A stretch of DNA of 64,000 nucleotides. It comes from Clostridia bacterium (GTDB lineage Bacteria; Bacillota; Clostridia; Oscillospirales; CAG-272). The position numbers and the translations under genes were made by a program. How positions within the stretch are numbered: the first letter of the stretch is position 1; the number at the start of each line of letters is the position of its first letter. Below, piece by piece: positions 37,326 to 46,079 of the stretch. The notes under the pieces are model-generated. The model did no database searches, was not told the DNA's origin, and saw only the letters and a list, made by a program, of their open reading frames with translations. The DNA lies in the NCBI GenBank assembly GCA_017456545.1, contig JAFTJE010000012.1:18222-82221 (forward strand). The letters are read 5' to 3'.

Positions 37326-37618
37326 ACGAAATAGATTTTAAGGCTTGGTTACGATCACAAAATACAATAAAAAAAGTTCAAGGCGATTTAATTTCAAGAA
37401 TTAAACGCCTTGAACGTGTATTCGGTAATATTGACTTAGACGAAGAATATCAAAAAGATAAGTGCTGTTTTTTACTCTCTCTATTTAAAAACAAAGGAGT
37501 AAATTCCGAAATGAACAAATTTGAAATAGCGGAACTTCCAATAGGTCAATATCAATTAAGCACTTATAAGTATGCTTTGAAAAAGTACATATCATTTATC
37601 GAGTCAGAATGTCTATAA
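37322..37618 (+). CDS. 98-aa protein coupled to the methyltransferase
   Basis: A small protein (MNEIDFKAWLRSQN...) whose ATG overlaps the methyltransferase stop (ATGA). Its 3' end overlaps the convergent endonuclease gene by 23 bp. It is helical and charged, with KVQGDLISRIKRLERVFGNIDLDEEY and LSTYKYALKKYISFIE. The second segment faintly resembles the SAM-like N-terminal domain of integrases. No family is recognised. Coupling suggests a role in the restriction-modification system, for example as specificity or control subunit; this is inference. Confidence 0.7.
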   Translation: MNEIDFKAWLRSQNTIKKVQGDLISRIKRLERVFGNIDLDEEYQKDKCCFLLSLFKNKGVNSEMNKFEIAELPIGQYQLSTYKYALKKYISFIESECL

Positions 37619-38390
37619 ATCCAACATTTGAAATTGAATCTATTTGTGGTTCAAACTCCACAGAAAATATAACATTAGCATTAAGCGTATTTGAAAGTTT
37701 TCTAATTTCATATACGTTTTCTCTTTTTGAAAACATATATTCTGTTCCATCTAATTTAAACCTTATATTGTGAAGTTCGCTATTAGAAATAGCCATCATT
37801 CTATCGCCTTTTACACCAATGGCAATAATAGGATAATTGTTTTCAATATAATTTTTCATCTTTGCAACATTATTTTTTCCAACATATCCCGAACCACTTC
37901 TTTTAACCCTATATGTAGCAGATATATTAAAAACATTTTCAATGTCTTCTATTGAAAAAATTTCAAAGTTATTCGTAATAATATATTTCGTTTCTTTTCT
38001 TTTGTAATAATTTTTTATCCATGCTGCAAAAACATCAGTACCATTTTCCATTTCTATAAGTTTTCCCCTAGTTCCTGCATTTTTAAATGATTCAAAATCT
38101 TGATTCATATATTCAATTATTGCGTGGGAGTATGGATTGATTGGTGTTGCGTTCAAATGACTATAATCAAACATTTCTATCCCTATATTAGGTAATAAAA
38201 CAAACTGTCCACATTGAGCAGGGCAATGCTTCGCTTCAATGTAAAAAGATTTTCCACTATTAGTCACCACTTCAATGTCGGATTTTGTGGAATCGCTTTT
38301 TCCTTTCCAAGTAAAATGTGCATATTGACCGAAATGTCTTTCTAAATAGTCAACACAAGACTTTTCAAAATCTTCCCAAACTTTAGCCAT
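37596..38390 (-). CDS. type II restriction endonuclease, PD-(D/E)XK-like
   Basis: A 264-aa protein between two cytosine methyltransferase genes. Residues 35-55 (KSDIEVVTNSGKSFYIEAK) fit a PD-(D/E)XK nuclease core with Asp near 38 and E-A-K near 52-54. The remaining sequence shows no other known domain. It overlaps the second methyltransferase by 8 nt and is read in the same leftward operon as that enzyme and the controller gene. The recognition site cannot be told from sequence. Confidence 0.78.
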   Translation of the reverse strand: MAKVWEDFEKSCVDYLERHFGQYAHFTWKGKSDSTKSDIEVVTNSGKSFYIEAKHCPAQCGQFVLLPNIGIEMFDYSHLNATPINPYSHAIIEYMNQDFESFKNAGTRGKLIEMENGTDVFAAWIKNYYKRKETKYIITNNFEIFSIEDIENVFNISATYRVKRSGSGYVGKNNVAKMKNYIENNYPIIAIGVKGDRMMAISNSELHNIRFKLDGTEYMFSKRENVYEIRKLSNTLNANVIFSVEFEPQIDSISNVGFIDILTR

Positions 38391-39366
38391 TGTTATTGCC
38401 TCCTTGCTTTTTTATAAATTCAAGTATTGATGTACCTATTGCCTTAATTACATTTACAGTCATTGCATTTCCTGCTTGCATAAGCAAGTGCCTATCTTTA
38501 ACAAAATTTTTAACCCTCATAGCATATTCTTTTGGAAAACCTTGTAACAGCAAAGCTTCAAATCCGGTTAGTTGAAAAATAGTATTATTTTTAACATATA
38601 GAATACCATCTCTTTGTGCTCGTAAAGTTGGGCATTTGCCGTCATATATTCTCAAATCGCTCATTCGAGTGTCTATGATTTTCCCTTCCATTTGAGTGAT
38701 ATCTGCAACAGAATATTTGCCGTTGTTAGTTGGGTTATTCAAATAATAATGCAATATTTCGAGCCTTTCTGGAGTAGCTAAATTGTCATCAATTAAAAAA
38801 TCCATTAAATTCGGTTTTATGATTTTTGGCGGCCATTCAAACTTAGAAAAATCAAAGTTCAAATCAGTTCTAAAACCAACAAAATAAACCCTTTGACGCA
38901 TTTGTGGGACACCATAATCTAGGCTTGTCAAAACTCTGTACGATGTTGTATATCCACAATTTGTCAGTTCGTTTATAATCGTTTTGATTGTTTTCCCATT
39001 ATCATGAGTTACCAATCCTTTTACATTTTCCAAGATAAAAACTTTTGGTGATTTCTCTTTTATAATTCTTGATAGATGGAATATGATTTGTCCCCTATCA
39101 TCAGAGAAACCCTCTTGTCTACCGATAACAGAAAAAGTTTGGCAAGGGAATCCTGCAATCAAAACATCAAAATCAGGTAAATTTTCTTTTCCCAATTTTT
39201 TCAAATTTCCAAAATTTTTGTCCTCAGTTTGATGCATTAGTATATATGTTCTGTCGGCTAAACGACTCGTGTCGGAATGTCCTACACATCTTAGTCCACA
39301 TTGTTCTAACCCTAGCCTTCCACCACCGATTCCTGAACAAAAATCAAAGAATGTATTAATCATCAT
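38383..39366 (-). CDS. DNA (cytosine-5-)-methyltransferase, second of two
   Basis: A 327-aa m5C methyltransferase. Motif I is DFCSGIGGG, motif IV GFPCQTFS, motif VI ENVKGL, motif VIII QMRQRVYFVG, and motif X QAGNAMTVNV. Sequence is clearly different from the first enzyme, especially in the recognition region (about 180-250). Two distinct m5C enzymes beside one nuclease suggest that each modifies one strand of an asymmetric site. It lies between the controller gene (11-nt overlap) and the endonuclease. Confidence 0.92.
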   Translation of the reverse strand: MMINTFFDFCSGIGGGRLGLEQCGLRCVGHSDTSRLADRTYILMHQTEDKNFGNLKKLGKENLPDFDVLIAGFPCQTFSVIGRQEGFSDDRGQIIFHLSRIIKEKSPKVFILENVKGLVTHDNGKTIKTIINELTNCGYTTSYRVLTSLDYGVPQMRQRVYFVGFRTDLNFDFSKFEWPPKIIKPNLMDFLIDDNLATPERLEILHYYLNNPTNNGKYSVADITQMEGKIIDTRMSDLRIYDGKCPTLRAQRDGILYVKNNTIFQLTGFEALLLQGFPKEYAMRVKNFVKDRHLLMQAGNAMTVNVIKAIGTSILEFIKKQGGNNNG

Positions 39367-39574
39367 TTTGCTCTACAAACAATTTATAAGTTTTAATTTC
39401 TAATGCATCGGCAATTTTTTGAATATTGTCAAGAGAAATGCTTCTTCTAAAACATTCGATATCACTTATATATGTTCTGTGTAAACCTGAAAGCTCAGCT
39501 AATTTTTCTTGAGAAATATTCTTTTCCTTGCGATAATTACGCACATTTGTTCCGAAAACTCTAATAATATCCAT
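39356..39574 (-). CDS. restriction-modification controller protein (C protein)
   Basis: A 72-aa single-domain XRE protein (GTNVRNYRKEKNISQEKLAELSGLHRTYISDIE) of the size and type of C proteins. These first activate and then limit transcription of the endonuclease operon after entry into a new host. It is first in the leftward operon controller-methyltransferase-endonuclease. A palindromic operator lies 43 bp upstream. Confidence 0.82.
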   Translation of the reverse strand: MDIIRVFGTNVRNYRKEKNISQEKLAELSGLHRTYISDIECFRRSISLDNIQKIADALEIKTYKLFVEQNDD

Positions 39575-39616
39575 GTTTCACCTCAAAAAAATCTTACAAT
39601 TATATTTTAATTCTTG

Positions 39617-39633
39617 GTAGACAATAAGTCTAC
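39617..39633 (-). promoter_or_regulatory. candidate C-box operator
   Basis: GTAGAC-AATAA-GTCTAC is a perfect 6-5-6 palindrome 43 bp upstream of the controller gene. It overlaps the likely -35 region; a TATAAT follows on the minus strand near 39603. Position and form match C-protein operators. Confidence 0.65.
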
Positions 39634-39734
39634 ACACGATAAGTGGCATAAGGATTTGACTCTTTTATAAAAACCGAGTGTTGTTCTCCTGCCTATGTTC
39701 GCTTTTCCACGGCAAAAAGCATTTTTATTTTAGG

Positions 39735-39763
39735 TTGAAAAGCTATGGGATTTATGGTATTAT
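39735..39763 (+). promoter_or_regulatory. promoter for the GDPD gene
   Basis: TTGAAA (39735-39740), 17 bp and TATTAT (39758-39763). The implied start of transcription near 39770 makes the first ATG at 39774 an unlikely start codon. Confidence 0.6.
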
Positions 39764-39797
39764 TATTGTATAAATGAAAAATGGTGGTATGGCTAAA

Positions 39798-40553
39798 ATG
39801 AGTATTAAGAAAAACTGGATAACCTCTGCACACAGAGGATTTGTAGACGGCACATTGAAGGAAAACAGCCTTGCGGCGTATTACAACGCTTACTTAAACG
39901 GGGCAGATATGATAGAAACCGATGCCAGATTCACCTGTGACGGCGTGTTGGTAGTAAATCATGATGCAACTGTGACAGGCTTTAACGAAAGAGGAGAAAG
40001 GGTAACCTACATCGTTGCCGAAACTCCTGCAAAAACCGTATGCTCGGTAATTCTGTCAAAGGATGATGTGTGGGGAACACAGCGTGTTCCGACATTGGAG
40101 CAGGTTTTGAATTTAGCCTATCACACAGGGTTACATGTAAACATAGATTTGAAAAACGGTTATGAAAGTGCAGAGCCCGTAGCTAAAGCAGTGCTGAAAT
40201 GCGGTATGCAGGGAAAGATTGTTTATGCACTCAACGGCTCCGGGATGAAAGGAATAGAAGCCATTTTAGCTATTGACCCCGATGCACGGTTTATCGATAG
40301 GGGAGTTGGCTTTGCAAATACCGTAAGTGGCTTTTCCGAACGGGGAAAAAGATGCTTCTGCTATACAGACGATGTAAGTGAGGAAAATATAAACGCTATC
40401 CGTAACGCAGGATGCCTTCTTGCACTTATCAGCCTTAACCCTGACAATTTCGAGTCAGCCATTTGTCGAAAGCCCGATATGTGTGAGTTCTTACATAGCT
40501 CGGATTTCAAGGCAATAGAGGAAAATTACCTGAAGAAAATAAGACTGTATTGA
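39798..40553 (+). CDS. glycerophosphodiester phosphodiesterase family protein
   Basis: TIM-barrel enzyme that hydrolyses glycerophosphodiesters to an alcohol and glycerol-3-phosphate. Motifs are visible: SAHRGF with the first catalytic His, ENSLAAYYNAYLNGADMIETDARFT with metal-binding Glu/Asp, VVNHDATVTG with the second catalytic His, and VNIDLKNG. No signal peptide, so it is cytoplasmic. Start codons at 39774, 39789 and 39798 are in frame; the last leaves the best spacing from GGTGG and a sensible leader (251 aa). Confidence 0.85.
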   Translation: MSIKKNWITSAHRGFVDGTLKENSLAAYYNAYLNGADMIETDARFTCDGVLVVNHDATVTGFNERGERVTYIVAETPAKTVCSVILSKDDVWGTQRVPTLEQVLNLAYHTGLHVNIDLKNGYESAEPVAKAVLKCGMQGKIVYALNGSGMKGIEAILAIDPDARFIDRGVGFANTVSGFSERGKRCFCYTDDVSEENINAIRNAGCLLALISLNPDNFESAICRKPDMCEFLHSSDFKAIEENYLKKIRLY

Positions 40554-40566
40554 AAACCAATTAAAA

Positions 40567-40600
40567 AAGCCTTGAAAACAATGAGTTTTCAAGTTTTTTT
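40567..40600 (+). terminator. terminator after GDPD
   Basis: CTTGAAAAC-AATGA-GTTTTCAAG is followed by a run of T. It is also T-flanked on the minus strand. Confidence 0.75.
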
Positions 40601-40640
40601 TGGTCTGAGTAGTGAAATTTAATTCACAGCCCCTACTATC
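40601..40640 (-). pseudogene. degenerate 3' half of tRNA-Pro
   Basis: TGGTCTGAGTAG is identical to the 3' end (CCA, discriminator and acceptor strand) of the tRNA-Pro at 42685. Similarity continues with one gap through the T-arm into the anticodon-arm side (CAC-GCC-CTAC). The T-stem is still paired although its bases changed (GTGAA / TTCAC). Like the intact gene it is followed on the minus strand by a terminator hairpin. Confidence 0.55.
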
Positions 40641-40848
40641 CAAAAGATAATGGCGATTATGAATTGTTTTATTGCATACAAGCATTAGACAAACATTATT
40701 TATCAATATATGAAGGTGATTTTGTGAGCTTGCTTGCCTGAAATGTATTTGTGATTTATATTAAGCATTTATTTGCACTTATTTAATTGAATTTTGTTTA
40801 ATTATATGGTAAAATGGGCTTGTAATAAAAAATAGATTGGAGAACAAT

Positions 40849-42465
40849 ATGTTAAGCTTTGATAAATTTCATTTTAGTTCAAGAAATTCCTTGATATCTG
40901 TTACAAAGGTTAATGAAAATTTAATTTTACATTCGCTTCATAACGGTGGAATGGTTCCACTTATGGAGCTTGAATACTCTAATTCAATAACCGAAACCTT
41001 TTTGCCTTGGGAGCTTCAGGTAACTGCGAATGATGAAATGCACAAAATGTGCTTGTTTGGTAAGGATGGGATTTGTTTCTTTGGAAAAGGAAGCTCACCC
41101 TGTTTTAGCTATATTTATATGAAGGGAGTGTATAATGCAAATTATATTTATGAGGGAAAGAACATTTTGAAGCTTTGCGATTGCTTTACTAATACATTCC
41201 ATACCTTCAAAATTCATAAAGGAACTGTCTCTCTTGATACAAAGGACAGTGAAAGAAGAATATACAAGGATTACATAAAAATAAGAGTTTTACCGGATGA
41301 AAACGGAGAATATGAGTTTACCCTTCGTCTTAGCACAAGTGAGCATTCTGTTTATACTGATTTGACATATAATGAATATTCGGAATGCAAAAAAAATGAA
41401 TATCTTGCCTGGGAAGAAAAAATGAAATGTCAAAACGAATGTGATAAAGCATGTGCATATATTTTGTGGAGTAATATTATATCCGGCGAGGGTAATTACG
41501 ACAGAGACGCAATTGTAATGAGTAAGTCCGGTATGTGTAAGCTTTGGTCCTGGGATAATACCTTTAATGCCCTTGATTTGGCTGATAAGGATTTTGAGCT
41601 TTCGTATAATCAGTTTATTTATCCTTATAGATTTATGGACAATCATGGCAGAACACCGGATACTGTTACTACTGTAAATATGGAAAAGGCATTTGTAAAG
41701 CCTCCAATCCAGGGCTGGATTTATAAACAGCTCGTAAAACGGAATAAAAAATATGAGGATATTGAGGTCTTAGATGAGCTATATTATTTTATGAAAAAGA
41801 ACACGGACTGGTGGCTCAACTATCGTGGAAATACTCCCTGTTATTATCATGGAAATGACTCGGGCAACGATAATGCGACATGCTTTGATAATACGGAGAT
41901 TATTCAGTCTCCGGATTTAATTGCGTATTTGTCGGTTCAATGTGATGTCCTGTCACAGATGGCAGAGAAGCTTAATTTATGTAATGATACCAGAATATAC
42001 AAAATGCTGTCAAGTGAGCTTTTGCAAAAGTGCGTAACGCATTTTTGGGATGGAGAAATTTTTATCCGTAACGGTATGACAGAGGAAATATACAGACCCC
42101 AAAGCTTAATGCCACTAAGAATGATTGTTTTAGAGAATAAGCTTCCCACTGATATAAGAGAGTACATACTTAATAAGCTTAAAAATGATTTCTTATGTCC
42201 GTACGGTCTTGCAAGCGAATCTATACACAGTCCGTTCTATACACAAAACGGCTATTGGAGAGGACCTGCCTGGGGACCTGACCAAATTATATTTACCTTA
42301 GCCCTAAGAAATATGGGAGAGACCGAAATAAGCGAGACAATCGCAGCGGGCTACAAAAAAGCAATAGAAAAATCGGGATTTTCGGAGAATCACGACCCAT
42401 TAACAGGTGATTCGTTAAAATGTAAGGCGTACAGCTGGACTGCAAACGCTTATAGATTATTATGA
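40849..42465 (+). CDS. GH63/trehalase-like (alpha/alpha)6 glycoside hydrolase
   Basis: A 538-aa protein with an N-terminal beta-rich region of about 190 residues and a C-terminal helical barrel. Barrel motifs resemble GH63 and GH37-type enzymes: LWSWDNTFNALDLAD with a likely acid/base Asp near residue 230, PPIQGWIYKQL near 285, and the C-terminal NGYWRGPAWGPDQIIF. The family hydrolyses alpha-glucosidic or mannosylglycerate-type bonds; the substrate here is unknown. No signal peptide. The ATG at 40849 follows GGAG by 7 nt. It stands between the two tRNA-Pro copies. Confidence 0.78.
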   Translation: MLSFDKFHFSSRNSLISVTKVNENLILHSLHNGGMVPLMELEYSNSITETFLPWELQVTANDEMHKMCLFGKDGICFFGKGSSPCFSYIYMKGVYNANYIYEGKNILKLCDCFTNTFHTFKIHKGTVSLDTKDSERRIYKDYIKIRVLPDENGEYEFTLRLSTSEHSVYTDLTYNEYSECKKNEYLAWEEKMKCQNECDKACAYILWSNIISGEGNYDRDAIVMSKSGMCKLWSWDNTFNALDLADKDFELSYNQFIYPYRFMDNHGRTPDTVTTVNMEKAFVKPPIQGWIYKQLVKRNKKYEDIEVLDELYYFMKKNTDWWLNYRGNTPCYYHGNDSGNDNATCFDNTEIIQSPDLIAYLSVQCDVLSQMAEKLNLCNDTRIYKMLSSELLQKCVTHFWDGEIFIRNGMTEEIYRPQSLMPLRMIVLENKLPTDIREYILNKLKNDFLCPYGLASESIHSPFYTQNGYWRGPAWGPDQIIFTLALRNMGETEISETIAAGYKKAIEKSGFSENHDPLTGDSLKCKAYSWTANAYRLL

Positions 42466-42473
42466 CAAGAAAA

Positions 42474-42504
42474 AAGCCTTATCGGTTCCGATAGGGCTTT
42501 TGAT
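42474..42504 (+). terminator. terminator after the GH63-like gene
   Basis: AAGCCTTATCGG / CCGATAGGGCTT is followed by TTGATATTTT. Confidence 0.75.
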
Positions 42505-42634
42505 ATTTTAGTAATATGAACAAAAAGACAAGCCATGTTTTATGAAAGAATCTTGAAAAATAAGAACACATTTAATATAAAAAATTCTAAAAGTATTGCA
42601 CTGTCAGACCTCTGAAATTATCAATTTTCAAATA

Positions 42635-42684
42635 AAAAAGCAAGACCTTGTCCGTCCCAATAAAGTGTTCGGATAGGTCTTGCT
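42635..42684 (-). terminator. terminator of tRNA-Pro
   Basis: On the minus strand AAGCAAGACCT...AGGTCTTGCTT is followed by TTTTTATTT directly after the encoded CCA. Confidence 0.8.
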
Positions 42685-42760
42685 TGGTCTGAGTAGCGGG
42701 ATTTGAACCCACGGCCTCTACCACCCCAAGGTAGCGCGCTACCATCTGCGCTATACCCAG
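42685..42760 (-). tRNA. tRNA-Pro (anticodon GGG)
   Basis: 76 nt including encoded CCA. The acceptor stem CTGGGTA / TACTCAG pairs with one G-U. The D-arm GCGCAGATGGTAGCGC, anticodon stem CTACC / GGTAG with loop TTGGGGT, and T-arm GTGGG-TTCAAAT-CCCGC all fold. Anticodon GGG reads proline CCC/CCU. Confidence 0.95.
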
Positions 42761-42790
42761 ATTTTTGCTGCTTCGTTTATGTGCTTGTAC

Positions 42791-42819
42791 ATTATAGCAC
42801 ATGTTTTTCAGTTCGTCAA
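42791..42819 (-). promoter_or_regulatory. tRNA-Pro promoter
   Basis: On the minus strand TTGACG (42819-42814), 17 bp and TATAAT (42796-42791), about 30 bp before the tRNA 5' end. Confidence 0.8.
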
Positions 42820-42956
42820 GATGTTTTTTGATTTTTATAAAAAAATTTTTTCGGTGGAGAAAAATATATAAAAATCCTATGTGAGCTGTCGAAATTTTAT
42901 ATAAAACAGAGCAGATTTCAGGGTGGACGGAAATGCTGCAAACTAAAAAATGCAGA

Positions 42957-43011
42957 AAGCAGAGAATTTTTGCGAACTGAATCGGGTTCGCTTTGTTAAT
43001 TCTCTGCTTTT
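42957..43011 (-). terminator. terminator of the flippase-like gene
   Basis: AAAGCAGAGAATT and AATTCTCTGCTTT form a 13-bp stem with a second hairpin-prone sequence in the loop, just beyond the stop at 43016. T-rich sequence follows on the minus strand. Confidence 0.7.
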
Positions 43012-43015
43012 AGCT

Positions 43016-44194
43016 TTATTCTGTTCGCTGTGTGTCCTGAGTGTCGGAAAAGTCCATTGTATCGGCAAACTCCTCAGAGTCGGGGAACTGTGCCCTTAAC
43101 GCTTTTCGTTTTTTTGCCCGTCTTTTATGGTATATTTCCAAGCCTATATAGAACATAAGGGAAATAAACATTACAACATAGTAGCTGATAAGTCTCCATA
43201 TAAGCATTACACCGTTTGCAACAGCAGATACCGTGGCTAAAATGGACTCACCTGCTATAAATACGATTATAGACTTGAATACCTGACCTGCCGAGCCCTC
43301 AACACCGCCGGATGCACCGGGAGTAGGGATGAAGCCTACTGCAGTAACTGCAAAGGAGGTACCTGCAAGAGTAAGGAAATGATGGGATGCAGTGGCGGGA
43401 ATATCCATAGAGAGAAGGATAAAGAAGGATGAGGAATACAAAAATGTAAAGGAAATAATTTTTGTAATTACGGCAATAACAAACTGCTTTTTCTTCTTAA
43501 GAAGGTCGTCAAAGGCAGCCTGAACCTGCTCAAAATAGGTTTTAATTCCATCAACCTTAGGTCTAACCCACTTGAATATTCTGAACTTACAAAGAAAGCA
43601 GATAAATCTTACCAATCCGTTACGAATCCTGCTGCTTGCACCAAGGGAGGCAATAAACAAACACATAAGGAAGTTAAGAACATAGCCTGCTATAATAATG
43701 GGAATCCACCATGGGTCAGCCGAGGCTGTTAATGTATCAAAGAAAAACAGTCCGAGGAAGGAGAAGCCCGTTGTTACAAACATATAGATAATGAGGTTTG
43801 TAAGGAGTAATCCCGTAGACTCTGAAATTTTAATTTTTGATTTGGAAAATGCGTGAGCCTGGAAGGGCTGTCCACCTGTTGCCAAGGGAGTTATTCCGTT
43901 AAAGAAATGCTCAGTCATGGCAATTGTATAGGTTGTTGACATTTTGATATTGCATTTTCTTGCCTTGGTAAGAATACAGAGTGAGAGAGGATAGGTGGCA
44001 AGATATAAAAGCACCATTAATACAGCAAGTAAAACATATCGGAAATCAACGCTTTGGAGTTGTTTACCGATAGCAGGCAAATCGTTCATGGAAAGAACAG
44101 TAAAGAATAAAAGCAATGCTATTGTGATATACAAAATAAACAATGCAATTTTTTTACCGTTAAGTGGGTTTTTCGGTGGCTCGTTATTTTTCAT
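43016..44194 (-). CDS. lysylphosphatidylglycerol synthase TM-region/flippase-like membrane protein
   Basis: A 392-aa integral membrane protein with about eight hydrophobic helices, resembling the AglD2/YbhN family, which shares its fold with the N-terminal flippase half of MprF. Helpful segments are PLATGGQPFQAHAFSKSKI near residue 112 and FIPTPGASGGVEGSAGQVF near 290, the latter being the family hallmark. No soluble aminoacyl-transferase domain follows, so it is not a full lysyl-PG synthase. Family members are thought to move lipids across the membrane. The C-terminal tail is charged (KRRAKKRKALRAQF). Confidence 0.87.
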   Translation of the reverse strand: MKNNEPPKNPLNGKKIALFILYITIALLLFFTVLSMNDLPAIGKQLQSVDFRYVLLAVLMVLLYLATYPLSLCILTKARKCNIKMSTTYTIAMTEHFFNGITPLATGGQPFQAHAFSKSKIKISESTGLLLTNLIIYMFVTTGFSFLGLFFFDTLTASADPWWIPIIIAGYVLNFLMCLFIASLGASSRIRNGLVRFICFLCKFRIFKWVRPKVDGIKTYFEQVQAAFDDLLKKKKQFVIAVITKIISFTFLYSSSFFILLSMDIPATASHHFLTLAGTSFAVTAVGFIPTPGASGGVEGSAGQVFKSIIVFIAGESILATVSAVANGVMLIWRLISYYVVMFISLMFYIGLEIYHKRRAKKRKALRAQFPDSEEFADTMDFSDTQDTQRTE

Positions 44195-44428
44195 CTTATC
44201 TCTCCTTTCTTATTACTGTATCCAAAATTTGAAAACACAATTGATTTATTCTAACATATAATTTATATTTTTGCAATACAAAAACAAAAGATTTAACATA
44301 AAAAATATTATAATGTAATTTATGATATTTAATGTGAATATTGTGTGTCGAAATTTTGATATTTTAGTTGCAAAAAGCATTTTCATGTGGTAGAATATAG
44401 TTAGTTTAATATTAAGGAGGTTATTTTC

Positions 44429-45982
44429 ATGAACAAGTTTTCTAAGCTTCTCGGTTATGATGCAATCGAGAAGAAAACAAGTGTCAAAACTGAGATCGTT
44501 GCAGGTATAGTTACATTCCTTGCAATGGCTTATATTTTGACAGTTAACCCGAACCAGATTTCAGGCGGTGCGGGTAAGGAATATTGGTCTTCAATATTCA
44601 TAGCTACTGCCCTCGGTGCTGTTATAGGTACACTCCTGATGGCGTTCTTGGCTAAAATGCCCCTTGCACAGGCTTCCGGTATGGGTCTTAACTCCATGCT
44701 TGCAGGTCTTCTCGGAGGCTGGAGCTACGGTGAAAATTTCACACCCGGACAGGCATTTATGCTCGTTCTTATTTCAGGTCTTGTTTTCCTTGCACTGTCT
44801 TTGGTTACCTTTAAGGGTAAGACATTCCGTGAGCTTGTATTTGACGGTATGCCCGTTGCAGTAAGAAGTGCTATTTCCGTTGGTATCGGTCTCTTCATTG
44901 CTTATATCGGATTCCAGAATGCAGGTATTATCATTACAAACGACTATACTCAGGTTGGCTTTATCAACCTTGCTGATTGGGGCAATCAGATAGTTAATAA
45001 CGGTGATACAAATTTCGATTATATCCAATTTGGCAAGATGTTTTCCAGTCCCATTACAACAACAGCATGCACAGCTGTAGTTGCACTTGTAGGTCTTTTC
45101 CTTATTACTATTCTTGACAAGCTTCAGGTTAAAGGCTCCATCATCTTCGGTATCCTCGGTGCTACAATTGTTGGTATTCCCCTCGGCGTTACAAATCTTT
45201 CTATTCTCGCAGGAGACGAGACAACAGGTATTTCCTGGAAGTTCTGGGATAACTTTGCTAACTTCTTCGGTGGAGAAAACAGTGTATTCGGCTCCTTTGT
45301 AGATGTATTCTCAGAGGGTCTTATCCCCGAAGGCATATCCGTATTTACTGTTATTATGATCGTTATTACCATGTGTATGATCGATATGTTCGACACAATG
45401 GGTACAATCGTAGGCTGCTGTGGCGGTAACAGAATCCTCTCTGATGAGAATAATAAGCCCCACAACTACGGTAAGATTATGATATGTGATGCTGTGGCTA
45501 CATGCTCCGGTGCTATGCTCGGTACATCCACAGTAACAACCTTCGTTGAGTCCGGTGCAGGCGTATCTGCAGGTGGTAGAACAGGTCTTACAGCGTTTAC
45601 AACAGCATGCCTCTTCTTCCTCTCCATGTTTATGCTTCCCGTATTTGCAGCTATCCCCGGTGCTGCTGCTGCCTCTGCACTTATTTATGTTGGCGTTCTT
45701 ATGATGAAGAACAATGTAAAGGATGTAGATTTCAGTACAGCTATTAATGCTACATCAGCATTCCTTACTATCGTTGTAATGGTTCTTTCTTACTCCATTA
45801 CAAAGGGTATCGGTATCGGTCTTCTTTCCTATGTGATTATGACCTCTATCTCTTATCTTGTAGAGCTCATCATCTCTGCAATCAAGAAGACAGAGAAGCC
45901 CAAGTGGGAGCTTTCTGTTGTTGCTATTGTGGTAGCAGTTCTCTTTGCAGTATACTTCTTCGTTCCTGCAACCTTGTTCTAA
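44429..45982 (+). CDS. NCS2-family purine permease (AzgA/PbuG-like)
   Basis: A 517-aa nucleobase:cation symporter with about 12-14 membrane segments. VNPNQI near the N-terminus, the QASGMGLNSMLA substrate-motif region, DMFDTMGTIVGCC and TSTVTTFVESGAGVSAGGRTGLTA are typical of the AzgA-like hypoxanthine/guanine/adenine branch. A strong AAGGAGG Shine-Dalgarno precedes the ATG. I see no purine riboswitch in the 234-bp upstream region. It is followed by its own terminator. Confidence 0.9.
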   Translation: MNKFSKLLGYDAIEKKTSVKTEIVAGIVTFLAMAYILTVNPNQISGGAGKEYWSSIFIATALGAVIGTLLMAFLAKMPLAQASGMGLNSMLAGLLGGWSYGENFTPGQAFMLVLISGLVFLALSLVTFKGKTFRELVFDGMPVAVRSAISVGIGLFIAYIGFQNAGIIITNDYTQVGFINLADWGNQIVNNGDTNFDYIQFGKMFSSPITTTACTAVVALVGLFLITILDKLQVKGSIIFGILGATIVGIPLGVTNLSILAGDETTGISWKFWDNFANFFGGENSVFGSFVDVFSEGLIPEGISVFTVIMIVITMCMIDMFDTMGTIVGCCGGNRILSDENNKPHNYGKIMICDAVATCSGAMLGTSTVTTFVESGAGVSAGGRTGLTAFTTACLFFLSMFMLPVFAAIPGAAAASALIYVGVLMMKNNVKDVDFSTAINATSAFLTIVVMVLSYSITKGIGIGLLSYVIMTSISYLVELIISAIKKTEKPKWELSVVAIVVAVLFAVYFFVPATLF

Positions 45983-46002
45983 TCTTTAACTGAACATAAA
46001 TT

Positions 46003-46037
46003 GATCGAGAGTGTCGCATGTCGGCACTCTCTTTTAT
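46003..46037 (+). terminator. terminator after the NCS2 permease
   Basis: GAGAGTGTCG / CGGCACTCTC with a short loop is followed by TTTTATATT. Confidence 0.8.
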
Positions 46038-46079
46038 ATTAATTTTATGTAAATTTTTTAATAAATTTCAAATTATATA

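Noticed and set aside
42587-42802. 71-codon leftward frame (MCYNVQAHKRSSKN...)
   Set aside because: It runs through the tRNA-Pro gene and its terminator; GSNPATQTK is a translated T-arm.
44195-44428. Purine riboswitch before the NCS2 permease
   Set aside because: No conserved aptamer loops are visible; the region is AT-rich with an ordinary promoter.
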